From Bacillota bacterium (lineage in GTDB: Bacteria > Bacillota > Desulfotomaculia > Desulfotomaculales > Desulfohalotomaculaceae), in contig VENI01000001.1 of assembly GCA_009711615.1 (NCBI GenBank), positions 62,001 through 126,000 on the forward strand: a stretch of DNA of 64,000 bases. The letters are read 5' to 3'. The position numbers and the translations under genes are program-made. This document shows positions 8,635 through 17,277 of the stretch, in pieces. Under the pieces are notes generated by a model, which saw only the letters and a list, made by a program, of their open reading frames with translations, had not been told where the DNA came from and ran no database searches. Position 1 is the stretch's first letter, and the number at the start of each line of letters is the position of its first letter.

Positions 8635-8706
8635 ATGTCGGCTTTCCTATATTAAAAAAGCCCTACTGACTGAATAATATTCAGCAGCAAGGCACCGTTA
8701 GGACAT
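8635..8706 (+). promoter_or_regulatory. Structured leader upstream of the MarR gene (three-way-junction-like)
   Basis: ATGTC (8635-8639) can pair with GACAT (8702-8706), enclosing two hairpins: GGCTTT (8640-8645) with AAAGCC (8657-8662), and CTG/TGAAT (8666-8675) with ATTCA/CAG (8679-8687). The single-stranded CAAGGCACCGTTA follows. The layout resembles a small regulatory RNA, but it does not match a class recognised here, and no terminator separates it from the gene. Confidence 0.35.
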
Positions 8707-8731
8707 CTTAATTATTTCAGAGGTGATTATA

Positions 8732-9346
8732 TTGAAACAGAAAAGAACCAATCGCAATAAGCGGGCTAAAACAAAGACAAAACGCCAGAAACTACTTCAG
8801 GGGGATTTATATAAAAGCATCAGACCACTATTAAATAACCACCCCTGTAAAGATGACCCCCTTCTGGCAGAACGTTGGCGCTTGTGGATGTATTTACGTC
8901 GATTGTATCACACTTTAGATGTAGCTTTTGAAAAAGAATTAAAGGGCTTTGAGTTAACCCCTGCTCAATTTACTGCCCTTTTGACAGTAATTACTATTAA
9001 AGGCCTATCAATGAGTGATCTAGCAGAACTATGTTTGTGGAATCGTTCTACAGCCAGCCGTATAACTCATTCTTTAAAAAATAAAGATTTAATTTCCATC
9101 ACCCCGGTTGACGGTAAAACCTCCGCATTAAATGCTACTACAAAGGGTAATCAACTGGCCAACCACTATTTAATTAAGGAAGAAGATATTTTCAAACACA
9201 GCGTGGCCATAGTGACAGATGAAGCATTAGAGAATAGTAGTGCTTATAACTGGCTTAGAAATTCTAATGAACAGTTAGTAGGCAAAGATGTTACCGATTA
9301 TGTTGAGTGTATTTATGAAAGTATTAAAAAAGCCAGTTCGCCGTAG
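8732..9346 (+). CDS. MarR-family transcriptional regulator
   Basis: The 204-residue product carries a MarR winged-helix domain at about residues 45-145. It includes a dimerisation helix ([19 protein letters not shown]), the recognition region ([29 protein letters not shown]) and a wing ([14 protein letters not shown]). A basic, lysine-rich N-terminal tail precedes it. The TTG at 8732 is chosen over the GTG at 8723 because AGAGGTGAT lies just upstream at proper spacing. The last 23 bp overlap the end of convergent gpsA. No target operator or cognate efflux gene is adjacent, so its regulon is unknown. A possible structured leader lies upstream. Confidence 0.8.
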   Translation: MKQKRTNRNKRAKTKTKRQKLLQGDLYKSIRPLLNNHPCKDDPLLAERWRLWMYLRRLYHTLDVAFEKELKGFELTPAQFTALLTVITIKGLSMSDLAELCLWNRSTASRITHSLKNKDLISITPVDGKTSALNATTKGNQLANHYLIKEEDIFKHSVAIVTDEALENSSAYNWLRNSNEQLVGKDVTDYVECIYESIKKASSP

Positions 9347-10358
9347 CAACTTCTTCAATTTCAGGCTTACTATCACGTCCCATTAAATTCATTACTGCAT
9401 CCCGCGATGAGTAACCTTCGAACAGCACATTATAAGTTTGCTCTGTAATTGGCATTTCCACTTCGTGTATGGCGGCCAATTTCTTGGCCGCCTTGGTGGT
9501 TCTTATGCCCTCTACCACCATCCGCACACTTTCCACTGCCTCTTCTCGACTTTTTCCTTGTCCAATAAGGATACCAGCCCGGCGATTTCTACTGTGCATA
9601 CTGGTACAGGTTACTATTAAATCACCAACACCAGCCAAACCGGCAAACGTCAGGGGTAATGCTCCCATAGCTTTACCCAGACGAGTCATCTCAGCCAGAC
9701 CACGGGTCATTAATGCTGCTTTTGTATTGTCTCCAAATTCCAAACCATCAGCAATGCCCGTACCCAAAGCTATGATATTCTTTAAAGCCCCCCCTAATTC
9801 AACCCCAACCACATCAGGGTTGGTGTAAACCCTAACACTGTCAGACATGAATAATCCTTGTACATACTCCGCTCTTTTAACATCCCGGGATGCAGCCACC
9901 AGCGCGGTGGGAATATCCTTTCCCACCTCTTCAGCATGACTGGGCCCAGAGAGGGTAACAAATCGCTCTTCATTCTTAGAAGAAGCTTCTTCTGTAAATA
10001 CTTCCGCCATTCGCTTTAAAGTATCTTGCTCAATACCTTTTGCTACATTTATTACAGTTGAATTGGTGGAAATGTATGGTAGCGTATCTTTTAACACTTT
10101 TCTAAATGCGTGGGATGGCACACCATACAGAACTGTTTCGGTAGCAGTGGACACTTCTTCTAAGTCGGTACTGCATTTTATGTTATTCGGAATGACAACT
10201 CCCGGCAGATATTTTTTGTTTTCTCTGTGGTTGTTAATTTCATCCACTGCGCTGTCACTGCGGGCCCACATTTTAATGTCGTGGCCATTCTTAGCTAGCT
10301 GTACAGCCAGCGCGGTAGCCCAACTGCCCGCACCAACCACAGCAACAGTTTTTCTCAT
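9324..10358 (-). CDS. gpsA: Glycerol-3-phosphate dehydrogenase [NAD(P)+]
   Basis: GpsA reduces dihydroxyacetone phosphate to sn-glycerol-3-phosphate for phospholipid synthesis. The Rossmann motif [14 protein letters not shown] is at the N-terminus. [17 protein letters not shown] and the catalytic region [21 protein letters not shown] follow. The frame has two in-phase ATGs; the second, at 10358, is preferred because GGGAGG is eight bases upstream, whereas the first is only two bases from it. The product is 344 residues, slightly above the usual 330-340. It follows plsY, giving the plsY-gpsA pair that makes and acylates glycerol-3-phosphate. Confidence 0.96.
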   Translation of the reverse strand: MRKTVAVVGAGSWATALAVQLAKNGHDIKMWARSDSAVDEINNHRENKKYLPGVVIPNNIKCSTDLEEVSTATETVLYGVPSHAFRKVLKDTLPYISTNSTVINVAKGIEQDTLKRMAEVFTEEASSKNEERFVTLSGPSHAEEVGKDIPTALVAASRDVKRAEYVQGLFMSDSVRVYTNPDVVGVELGGALKNIIALGTGIADGLEFGDNTKAALMTRGLAEMTRLGKAMGALPLTFAGLAGVGDLIVTCTSMHSRNRRAGILIGQGKSREEAVESVRMVVEGIRTTKAAKKLAAIHEVEMPITEQTYNVLFEGYSSRDAVMNLMGRDSKPEIEEVATANWLF

Positions 10359-10394
10359 TGACATTTCCTCCCTGTATGGTTAATGAATTCCCTC

Positions 10395-10991
10395 TTATAG
10401 CTTTTTTTGCCCTACCTTATACTCATTCCCAGATATTAAACGCTTAATATTAGAACGATGCTTAAATATTGCAAAAGAAGCAACCATCACAGCAAATACA
10501 AAATAGGGTGTATCCAATTTGAATAGATAAAAACATACCGGTATTGTTATTGCGGCCACTATAGAAGCCAGTGACACATAACGGGTCAAGCCCACCGTGG
10601 CAATAAACAGGGCTAATGCTATTAATCCTGACATGGGAGAAAAACTAAAAATAATACCAGCTCCGGTGGCAATTATCTTTCCCCCTTTAAAATTAAGAAA
10701 AACCGGGTAGCTGTGACCTAATAATGCTCCTATCGCTGCTGTTAGCTCCACACTTGTGCCACCAAAATAGCGAGCTACTAGGATAGCTGCCACTCCTTTA
10801 GCCACATCCCCCAAAAGGGCAATAATACCCGGCATTACTCCCAAAGTTCGCCAAACATTAGTTGCTCCAATGTTTCCACTTCCATACTGGCGAATATCAA
10901 TACCTTTCCAATACCGAGCTAACAGAAAACCTGTTGGTATTGAGCCCAGCAAATATGCAATTATCAGACTAATTAATATGTACGTAAACAC
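10395..10991 (-). CDS. plsY: Acyl-phosphate:glycerol-3-phosphate acyltransferase PlsY
   Basis: PlsY is an integral membrane enzyme transferring an acyl group from acyl phosphate to glycerol-3-phosphate, the first acylation of phospholipid synthesis. LLGSIPTGFLLAR, the motif GSGNIGATNVWR and the later GHSYPVFLNFKGGKIIATGAG are the three conserved cytoplasmic motifs, separated by about five hydrophobic segments. The frame begins at TTG 11003, but GTG at 10991 is preferred, with GGAGG five bases upstream, giving 198 residues, the usual size. It lies 36 bp from gpsA and just after der on the same strand. Confidence 0.95.
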   Translation of the reverse strand: MFTYILISLIIAYLLGSIPTGFLLARYWKGIDIRQYGSGNIGATNVWRTLGVMPGIIALLGDVAKGVAAILVARYFGGTSVELTAAIGALLGHSYPVFLNFKGGKIIATGAGIIFSFSPMSGLIALALFIATVGLTRYVSLASIVAAITIPVCFYLFKLDTPYFVFAVMVASFAIFKHRSNIKRLISGNEYKVGQKKL

Positions 10992-11011
10992 TGTTTCCTC
11001 CAATTCTCAAA

Positions 11012-12334
11012 CTACTCTCGTTCACGTTTACGCAAGACAAATCTTATCGGTGTACCCTCAAAGCCATATGAGGAGCGGAAAAAGTTTTCCAAGTAGCGCT
11101 TATAGGAAAAATGCATTAAACCAGGATCATTAACAAACAACAGAAAAGTTGGTGGGGCGACACCACCCTGCATTGCATAGAGTACTTTTAATTTTCTTCC
11201 TTTATCAGATGGTGGTGGATTTTGCTGCACTGCTTCCCTTACCAGCTGGTTTACGCTACTGGTAGCTAGACGTAGGTTTTGGTTTTCCGCTACGAAATCC
11301 ACCATCTCTAAGACTTTGTTAACCCTTCTCTTGGTAAGAGCGGAAATATATATTGTGGGTGTGTATTGAATGAAACCCATTTCTTCCCTTATATCTTCAT
11401 CAAAGCGATTCATGGTCTTGTCGTCTTTCTCAACTAAATCCCATTTATTAATAACCAGAATAATCCCTTTACCTTTTTCTTCAGCATAACCAACTATCTT
11501 CTTATCCTGATCTGTCACCCCTTCGGTAGCATCAATCAACATCAGCACTACATTAGAACGATCTACCGCCCGTAGTGAACGCACCACACTGAAACGTTCC
11601 GCTGCTATGTCTATTTTTTTGCGGCGCCGCATTCCAGCTGTATCTATTAATACATATTCCTTTCCATCACGCTCTATAGCTGTATCTATGGCGTCCCTCG
11701 TGGTGCCGGGAACATCACTAACAATAACCCTTTCCTCTCCCAATATGGAATTAACCAGTGTGGATTTGCCTACATTAGGCCTGCCTATAACTGCAATTCT
11801 CACTGCATCATTGTCATAGTACTCTTCATCGTCATTAGGAAGCAATTCCACCATTTGATCCAGTAAATCGCCAGTGTTCATTCCCTCCGCAGCGGAAACA
11901 GGTATTGGTTCATCCAATCCCAGTTCATAAAAGTCATAATAAGGAATTTTACTGGCATCAAAAACTTCAACCTTATTTGCCACCAGCAACACTGGTTTGT
12001 TGGAACGCCTAAGTACAGAGGCTACTTCTTTGTCTGTTGGGGTTACACCTGCTCTACCATCTACCACAAACAAAATTACGTCAGCTTCATTTATTGCCAA
12101 TTCTGCCTGCCGCCTTACTTGAGCAGTAAATTGATCTGTGTCCTTAAATTCCAGGCCACCAGTATCTATTAATGTAAACTCCTTGTCGTTCCAATCGGCA
12201 TCAAAATATAGTCTATCTCTTGTGATTCCCGGTTCGTTCTCTACAATTGCTACCCGGGCCCGGACGATGCGGTTAAATAGAGTAGATTTTCCTACATTGG
12301 GACGCCCCACTATAGCTACTATCGGTTTGGGCAT
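11012..12334 (-). CDS. der: Ribosome assembly GTPase Der (EngA)
   Basis: Der is the tandem-GTPase factor needed for 50S subunit assembly. Two complete G domains are visible: the first with [13 protein letters not shown] (residues 10-22), DTGG and NKVE; the second with [13 protein letters not shown] near residue 183, DTAGMRRR and NKWDLV. A KH-like C-terminal domain (about 350-440) follows. The length of 440 residues is typical. ATG at 12334 has AAGGAG upstream. The order der-plsY-gpsA-spoIVA is close to that in Bacillus. Confidence 0.97.
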   Translation of the reverse strand: MPKPIVAIVGRPNVGKSTLFNRIVRARVAIVENEPGITRDRLYFDADWNDKEFTLIDTGGLEFKDTDQFTAQVRRQAELAINEADVILFVVDGRAGVTPTDKEVASVLRRSNKPVLLVANKVEVFDASKIPYYDFYELGLDEPIPVSAAEGMNTGDLLDQMVELLPNDDEEYYDNDAVRIAVIGRPNVGKSTLVNSILGEERVIVSDVPGTTRDAIDTAIERDGKEYVLIDTAGMRRRKKIDIAAERFSVVRSLRAVDRSNVVLMLIDATEGVTDQDKKIVGYAEEKGKGIILVINKWDLVEKDDKTMNRFDEDIREEMGFIQYTPTIYISALTKRRVNKVLEMVDFVAENQNLRLATSSVNQLVREAVQQNPPPSDKGRKLKVLYAMQGGVAPPTFLLFVNDPGLMHFSYKRYLENFFRSSYGFEGTPIRFVLRKRERE

Positions 12335-12397
12335 ATATATCTTACTCCTTTTTAAACAGTGATTACTAATAAACAGTTTTTACTTATTTTATTAAAT

Positions 12398-13705
12398 TTA
12401 ATCTATTATTGATTTTACCAGTTGATAAGGGTTATCCACAGCACTTACTGGAACTTGCAATTTCTCTTCCAGTTCTTGCACTGTTACATTATCTAGAAAC
12501 ATGTTCTCTTGATCTTTTAGCATCACTCCAGGTATTATTACTTTCTCTCCCAACTGTTTGCTTCTTAATTGCTGCAGCAAGTCTTCTCCTGTAAGCAGAC
12601 CTGCCACAGTCACTGTATTCCCAAAAAAATTATGCATTGCCTTATAGAGGTTAACTTCCAACCCATTTATATTATTTAGTCTTTCTACTAAAGGTCGTAA
12701 TACCGGGTATGCTGATGTTCCTGTTACTATAGTTATCTTCTTAGGTTTGTCCAGTTGTTCAGGGAGCTCTTTTACTGCCTCATCCCACTGATCGAGAAAT
12801 ATTCTAGTAATACCAACACCGTTTTCTATTTGCGGGTAATCTGCGTAGCGCTCATCCGGTGGTATCGGTTGATTAGACATGATGTAAAATTCATCTGAAA
12901 CAAATACAAAGGGATATTGAAATTTGCTAATAAAATCTTCCTGCCAATATTGAACTCGCTGAACAACTTTCTTTGCTTCATCCGGAGAAAAGCGCCTTAG
13001 AGGTTCCAGACCTTGGCGATATCTGGTCAAACCCACCGGTACAATGGCCAGTGACTGCACCTGAGGATATAAGTCTGCAAGTTCTTGGACAGTACGCTCC
13101 AATTCTTCCCCATCGTTAAAACCTGGGCAAAGCACCACTTGGGTATGCATTTCTATGCCCGCCTCTGCTAAAGTAGTTAACTGGTGCATAATTCGACCCG
13201 CCCGGGGATTAGACATCATCTTACGGCGCAATTCCGGATTAGTAGTGTGAACTGATATGTACAATGGACTTAACCGTTGTTTGACAATCCGTTGTAGATC
13301 ATCATCATTTACATTAGTAAGTGTAACAAAGTTTCCATGTAAAAGAGAATGGCGGTAGTCATCATCCTTTACATATAATGAATCACGCATTTCAGGGGCC
13401 ATTTGATCTACAAAGCAAAAAAGGCATTTATTCTGGCATCGTTTTATTCGCCCCATGGCATTGGTACCAAAATCAAGTCCTAAATCTTCATCAAAATCTT
13501 TTTCTATTTCCATTATCCATTCTTCTTCCCCAGTATTAATTAGTTTTACAACTAGTTCTTCGTCACTGGTAAGAAACTGATAATCTAAGATGTCTTGTAA
13601 TTTATGGTCATTTATTTCTATAATCCTGTCTCCAGGCTCTATTCCCAATTCATCGGCAATGCTGTCCGGAACAACACTGTTGACTACTAAACCACTGTTA
13701 GTCAT
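12398..13705 (-). CDS. DUF512 family protein (PDZ plus radical-SAM-like)
   Basis: The protein starts with a PDZ-like domain (LVVNSVVPDSIADELGIEPGDRIIEIN, about residues 5-75). A cysteine cluster CQNKCLFCFVDQMAP near residue 90 is a CxxxCxxC radical SAM-like iron-sulfur site. A C-terminal DUF512 region includes NPRAGRIMHQL and IVTGTSAYPVLRPL. It is often annotated as a radical SAM protein, but no reaction is established. ATG 13705 is chosen over GTG 13711 because GGAGG lies five bases before the ATG. It sits between der and the YIEGIA genes on the same strand. Confidence 0.85.
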   Translation of the reverse strand: MTNSGLVVNSVVPDSIADELGIEPGDRIIEINDHKLQDILDYQFLTSDEELVVKLINTGEEEWIMEIEKDFDEDLGLDFGTNAMGRIKRCQNKCLFCFVDQMAPEMRDSLYVKDDDYRHSLLHGNFVTLTNVNDDDLQRIVKQRLSPLYISVHTTNPELRRKMMSNPRAGRIMHQLTTLAEAGIEMHTQVVLCPGFNDGEELERTVQELADLYPQVQSLAIVPVGLTRYRQGLEPLRRFSPDEAKKVVQRVQYWQEDFISKFQYPFVFVSDEFYIMSNQPIPPDERYADYPQIENGVGITRIFLDQWDEAVKELPEQLDKPKKITIVTGTSAYPVLRPLVERLNNINGLEVNLYKAMHNFFGNTVTVAGLLTGEDLLQQLRSKQLGEKVIIPGVMLKDQENMFLDNVTVQELEEKLQVPVSAVDNPYQLVKSIID

Positions 13706-13764
13706 ATCCACCTCCGAATACTGTGCTTCATAAATTATCTAATAACAGCAAATTTTAGTCAAGT

Positions 13765-13947
13765 CTAGTGTTGCACAATTATCATTACCCCGTTATCTAA
13801 CTCATGCACCATACCATCATTTATATTGGCCAGTGTAGACGCTATCTTTGCTTTTTGTTCGTCATCCTTAGCGTAAAAAATTGGCACTCCACCTTTAATG
13901 GCACCTTCTGTGACAGTGACAGCAGCAAAAATCTTTTTCTGTTCCAT
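13765..13947 (-). CDS. Capping complex subunit for YIEGIA (60 residues)
   Basis: A short protein with the segments AAVTVTEGAIKGGVPIFYA and a C-terminal HELDNGVMIIVQH. It matches, from memory, the small family named as the capping complex subunit for YIEGIA, found next to YIEGIA membrane proteins in spore formers. Here the YIEGIA gene is its immediate upstream neighbour, 223 bp away. No signal peptide or transmembrane segment is visible. Biochemical role unknown. Confidence 0.75.
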   Translation of the reverse strand: MEQKKIFAAVTVTEGAIKGGVPIFYAKDDEQKAKIASTLANINDGMVHELDNGVMIIVQH

Positions 13948-13969
13948 TTAAATTTCAAAACCTTTCATA

Positions 13970-14008
13970 ATAAATTCAGGATTCAGAAGTCCCGAGTCAG
14001 AATTCAAA
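13970..14008. repeat. Fragment of the GAAGTC-type dispersed repeat
   Basis: The sequence around 13979-14005 (GATTCAGAAGTCCCGAGTCAG and an AGAATTC unit) resembles the core of the repeat at 3340-3446, 49577-49618 and 50741-50820 but is shorter and diverged. It lies between the YIEGIA-capping gene and the YIEGIA gene. Confidence 0.4.
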
Positions 14009-14038
14009 AATAAAAAAACGTTGAAAAACAGTTCATTT

Positions 14039-14062
14039 GGAACGACGGGCGTCGTTCCCTAC
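14039..14062. repeat. Short palindromic (REP-like) hairpin, copy 1
   Basis: GGAACGACG (14039-14047) and CGTCGTTCC (14050-14058) form a perfect 9-bp stem with a two-base loop, followed by CTAC. A similar hairpin with the same GGAACG start and a following CTAC is at 18786-18811. No T-run follows, so it is not a terminator. Confidence 0.5.
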
Positions 14063-14121
14063 CACACACAACCATTTATTTTCTCAAATCTATAAATTTA
14101 TTCTACATTTTCAATTTAAAA

Positions 14122-14158
14122 GGCCCGGTACCATTTGCTTTGGCAAACGATGCCGAGC
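14122..14158 (-). terminator. Terminator after the YIEGIA gene
   Basis: On the minus strand the arm GCTCGGCATCGTTTGCC pairs imperfectly with GCAAATGGTACCGGGCC and is followed by TTTTAAA, 12 bases after the YIEGIA stop. It separates the YIEGIA gene from its small partner and DUF512. Confidence 0.75.
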
Positions 14159-14170
14159 TTTTTTATATGG

Positions 14171-15082
14171 TTAATCTGCTGCAGCCCGTCCTGCCTTGGC
14201 AGACAGTGGTTTTCTTAATGACGATTCTAATACAGGTGTGCGATTAACACATTCAACCATAGCGTTAATATCTCTTTCCACCGGCATCATATACATAGCT
14301 ACTTTTCCTGTATCGACGTCTTTTCTTAATATGGGTGTAAAGTCAGGTTTGTCTACATCTTTTTTACTGCCTAGTATTACACTGACGGTATGAGCTATTA
14401 CCATGCGCTGACCCATATCATGGATAGTTGCCCGAGCATTGTCATCCTTGGGATGAATCATTACACCCAAAGCATCTGATAACATTTTTTCACGCCTATC
14501 TGGTAGCCCAACATTAAATATAGCAATATCATCCACCCACAGAGTGGCCCCTTCAAACCGAATTTTCGCCGGTTCCACTGTACAGATGTCGCCTATTGTT
14601 TGTCCGCTCATAAATGAGCGAGCAATAAATAACATCAGAACTGCCACTGCAACTCCAGGTATCCATTCTAAAGGAGTATTTAAACCAACCTGTGTAGCTA
14701 CAGCAGTTATAAAAGCCGCTGCCATTACCAGATAATTTCGCCCTTCAAAGGTTCTGGCAATACCTTCTATATAGTCTTTCCCTCGTTTCACCAACTCTGA
14801 TTCCTCTAAACTTTCTAGCGTCCTGCGCTCCTGATTACGTATTTGTGAAAATTGCTGGGCAGCTAGTGCTAGAAAAGTAAATGCAGTATATTCTTTAGCC
14901 ATTACTGCAGGCACTGCCACTGCACCAAGGGCAGAGGCAATAAATCCCAAAGATAAGTGGACTATATACCCGTGAGGATAACCAGGGTATTGGCGGTAGT
15001 CAACACGCAGCAGAACCATCCTGGTGATGGTGCCGGCTAATGTGCCAATTATGATAACCAACAGATAGTTCTGCAGCTGCAT
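14171..15082 (-). CDS. YIEGIA-family membrane protein
   Basis: The protein contains the literal motif YIEGIA (about residue 105-110) that names the family. About five or six hydrophobic segments occupy the first 165 residues, and the C-terminal half (from TVEPAKIRFEGATLWVDDIAIFNVG) is soluble. Family members occur in endospore formers next to a small capping subunit and spoIIP-like genes, suggesting a mother-cell or spore-envelope role that is unproven. The ATG at 15082 has AGGAGG eleven bases upstream, a long spacing. It starts 15 bp after the SpoIIP-like gene, so they are likely cotranscribed. Confidence 0.75.
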   Translation of the reverse strand: MQLQNYLLVIIIGTLAGTITRMVLLRVDYRQYPGYPHGYIVHLSLGFIASALGAVAVPAVMAKEYTAFTFLALAAQQFSQIRNQERRTLESLEESELVKRGKDYIEGIARTFEGRNYLVMAAAFITAVATQVGLNTPLEWIPGVAVAVLMLFIARSFMSGQTIGDICTVEPAKIRFEGATLWVDDIAIFNVGLPDRREKMLSDALGVMIHPKDDNARATIHDMGQRMVIAHTVSVILGSKKDVDKPDFTPILRKDVDTGKVAMYMMPVERDINAMVECVNRTPVLESSLRKPLSAKAGRAAAD

Positions 15083-15097
15083 GAGTAAACATACCTC

Positions 15098-16336
15098 CTA
15101 CTTACCTTTATCAGTTTCATCATTTTTTTCGTTCTCTTTTTTAGTAGATTGTTTGCTCAATATTTTTTGAACCGGGGCCATAAAACTAGTCATTTCCTTA
15201 CCTAATCCACTTATTTTTTCAGAGGAACCCTTTAAGCTACCGGTGCTAATGAGGAGGAAAGCACCTCCGCCCACCAACACTGCTCCAATAACCCAAGCCA
15301 GAGTTGACCAGCCAGCATTCCCAGCCCCTTCACCTGTTGTAGTACCGCCACCACCTGCTCCTTTTCCTGCGGCTTGTTCCCCAACTCCTAGCACGGCGGG
15401 TACTGCATCAGCTAGTAGGGCAATTCCTTCTTCAGCCCTTTCCCGTTTGTTAGTGTGAGTTCCGGCTTCCACTAGAATTGCTGTTGATAACAGGTCTTGG
15501 TTGTAGTCCCCTTTTCCAATAAATATTTCTTTTACTAACTCAGGGTGTTGTTCATTTACTTTAGCCATTAATCTTTTGGCAAAGTCTTTATTGGCCTTCA
15601 TCTTGGGATTTTGATTACCAATCACCAGGCGTAATTGAGCTACATTTTTATTGCTAACTTCTTCTCTATAATAATTAGCATCGGGAATTCCATCCCGGTG
15701 GATATCAAATATGGCTACAGGATTCTTTTTCATTAAGTCAGTGGCGGTACGACGGGAACGCATGTAAGCATTGTTGTCATGGGGGTCATGCTTGTTGTCA
15801 CTATAAATCACGTTAACTCCTCGTTTTTCTAATTCCTTTGCAAATCTCTGCCCGACATTTAGTATCCCACCATTAAAAGGTTCTGATTCTTTACCATCTG
15901 TGGGCACATAAGATTCATCGGTATGGGTTTGGTAGATAGCAACAGGTCGGTTTTCGTTCTTCTTTGCTGCCACAGGAACCTCATTAAGATTGCTAAAATA
16001 ATCTACCCAGGCCAGGTAGTCCTTGTCCACCCCTAACATTTTTGCTGTGGCTTTATTACCGTCTACTTTACTTATTTTAAAATGACGTCCATCATTTTTT
16101 ATGATTTCATCACCATTATTAACATACCGACACATTTTACTAATTAAGCTTCCCTCTTCATCAAATATTTCAGTAGTATTACCAGCTATGTGACCGATGG
16201 TATTGTTGTCTACTAAGGCAGAAGGGCTCCATACAGGTTGGGTAGTAATGTTGAAATCTGTCACCTCCATGGCCAGTACTACCGTACCTAATACCAGCAT
16301 GGCAGTAGCCAGGTATACCTTAATCTTATTTCCCAT
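15098..16336 (-). CDS. SpoIIP-family amidase, paralogue 1
   Basis: SpoIIP proteins are membrane-anchored cell-wall amidases/endopeptidases acting in septal thinning and engulfment. An N-terminal signal anchor is followed by the SpoIIP core with YQTHTDESY, the FDIHRDGIP region and VEAGTHTN, which hold the metal ligands and catalytic glutamate. After a Gly-rich linker (about residue 325-340) there is a second transmembrane helix and a Lys/Glu-rich tail, unlike classical SpoIIP. The ATG at 16336 overlaps the TAA of the upstream DUF1614-like gene by one base (TAATG), a coupling signal. A close paralogue lies at 17278-18609. Which of them is the functional spoIIP is not decided here. Confidence 0.85.
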   Translation of the reverse strand: MGNKIKVYLATAMLVLGTVVLAMEVTDFNITTQPVWSPSALVDNNTIGHIAGNTTEIFDEEGSLISKMCRYVNNGDEIIKNDGRHFKISKVDGNKATAKMLGVDKDYLAWVDYFSNLNEVPVAAKKNENRPVAIYQTHTDESYVPTDGKESEPFNGGILNVGQRFAKELEKRGVNVIYSDNKHDPHDNNAYMRSRRTATDLMKKNPVAIFDIHRDGIPDANYYREEVSNKNVAQLRLVIGNQNPKMKANKDFAKRLMAKVNEQHPELVKEIFIGKGDYNQDLLSTAILVEAGTHTNKRERAEEGIALLADAVPAVLGVGEQAAGKGAGGGGTTTGEGAGNAGWSTLAWVIGAVLVGGGAFLLISTGSLKGSSEKISGLGKEMTSFMAPVQKILSKQSTKKENEKNDETDKGK

Positions 16337-17208
16337 TACTCACCCCTCCTTTTTTCGGTAATATCGTCTGTGATATCGGCAAAATCAATCCCTTTTGCAT
16401 GTTTCTCATCCGCCTCTTCAGTGAAGGGCATTCTTTCTTTAACTTTATTATCAACTTCTAAATCACCAGCTTCCATGGCAGGCGTCGGTTCAGCACCGGC
16501 TTTTTCATCATGTCGGTTAGCTTCCGGTTTTTTAAGTCCCGCCAGTAGTTCCTTAGGACGACCTTCAGATTCCGGTCCACCTTGTAGCCTTTCTCGCAGT
16601 TCCCCGAATACTTCTGCAATTAATACTGCCATAATACCGGCCAGCACTGTGACATCAAATGCCCCGGCACCGCCAATGGCCACTGTGCCACCCACTGCAC
16701 CATTTTGCACCAACCAGATAAAGTGGAACACATCCACAAGAACTACACCTAACGTAGCGGCAATAAATGCTGAACGACGAGAACGTCCAGCTAAATATCC
16801 GGTTATACCAGCAGCCAGTGGATAAAGATAAATAGCATCAATTACCGCAAAACGCCCAGCTGGTTCTGGCAAGCCAGCCATTACTAATGATCCTAGATAA
16901 TAAACAACTGCTCCAGTTATTAGCGTTGCCACCAAAGCCCGTCCCCATTCCTTACGAGTACCTGCCTTGGATAACAAATATACCGCCAGGGCTATTGGAA
17001 TTAATCCGCCACCCACATTAATGGAAGCACGAATATTTCCAAATGGGAGCGGAATGGTAATAAAGCTGCCTATTATAAGAGCAACAATAATACCAAGTGC
17101 TGCTTTGTCACTAAGCCTCATTCTGTCAAGCACCCGGTGAGCCAATCCGAAGTAAATTAAAAAGGAAACAATAATTAATGCAATTAAACCAAAGGGAAAT
17201 TGTGTCAT
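16336..17208 (-). CDS. Multi-pass membrane protein, DUF1614-like
   Basis: About seven hydrophobic segments fill residues 5-200, including LIPIALAVYLL and a glycine-rich GGTVAIGGAGAFDVTVLAGI stretch. A charged cytoplasmic-type tail of about 85 residues follows. The membrane part resembles DUF1614 proteins, a family of unknown function, as recalled and not verified. The ATG has GGAGGCAGG upstream. It is sandwiched between two SpoIIP-like genes and overlaps the downstream one by one base, so it likely acts with the SpoIIP/YIEGIA set. Confidence 0.65.
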   Translation of the reverse strand: MTQFPFGLIALIIVSFLIYFGLAHRVLDRMRLSDKAALGIIVALIIGSFITIPLPFGNIRASINVGGGLIPIALAVYLLSKAGTRKEWGRALVATLITGAVVYYLGSLVMAGLPEPAGRFAVIDAIYLYPLAAGITGYLAGRSRRSAFIAATLGVVLVDVFHFIWLVQNGAVGGTVAIGGAGAFDVTVLAGIMAVLIAEVFGELRERLQGGPESEGRPKELLAGLKKPEANRHDEKAGAEPTPAMEAGDLEVDNKVKERMPFTEEADEKHAKGIDFADITDDITEKRRGE

Positions 17209-17277
17209 CGCCCTGCCTCCTTAAAAAGGTAGTAAACATTTTTATTCACTTGTATACTACCCAGGTATAATATATAT

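Noticed and set aside
16370-16825. 151-codon frame antisense to the DUF1614-like gene
   Set aside because: It is Ser/Ala/Pro-rich with no ribosome-binding site and is the mirror of a clear coding frame; many similar antisense frames (for example 19139-19546 and 30354-30746) were rejected for the same reason.
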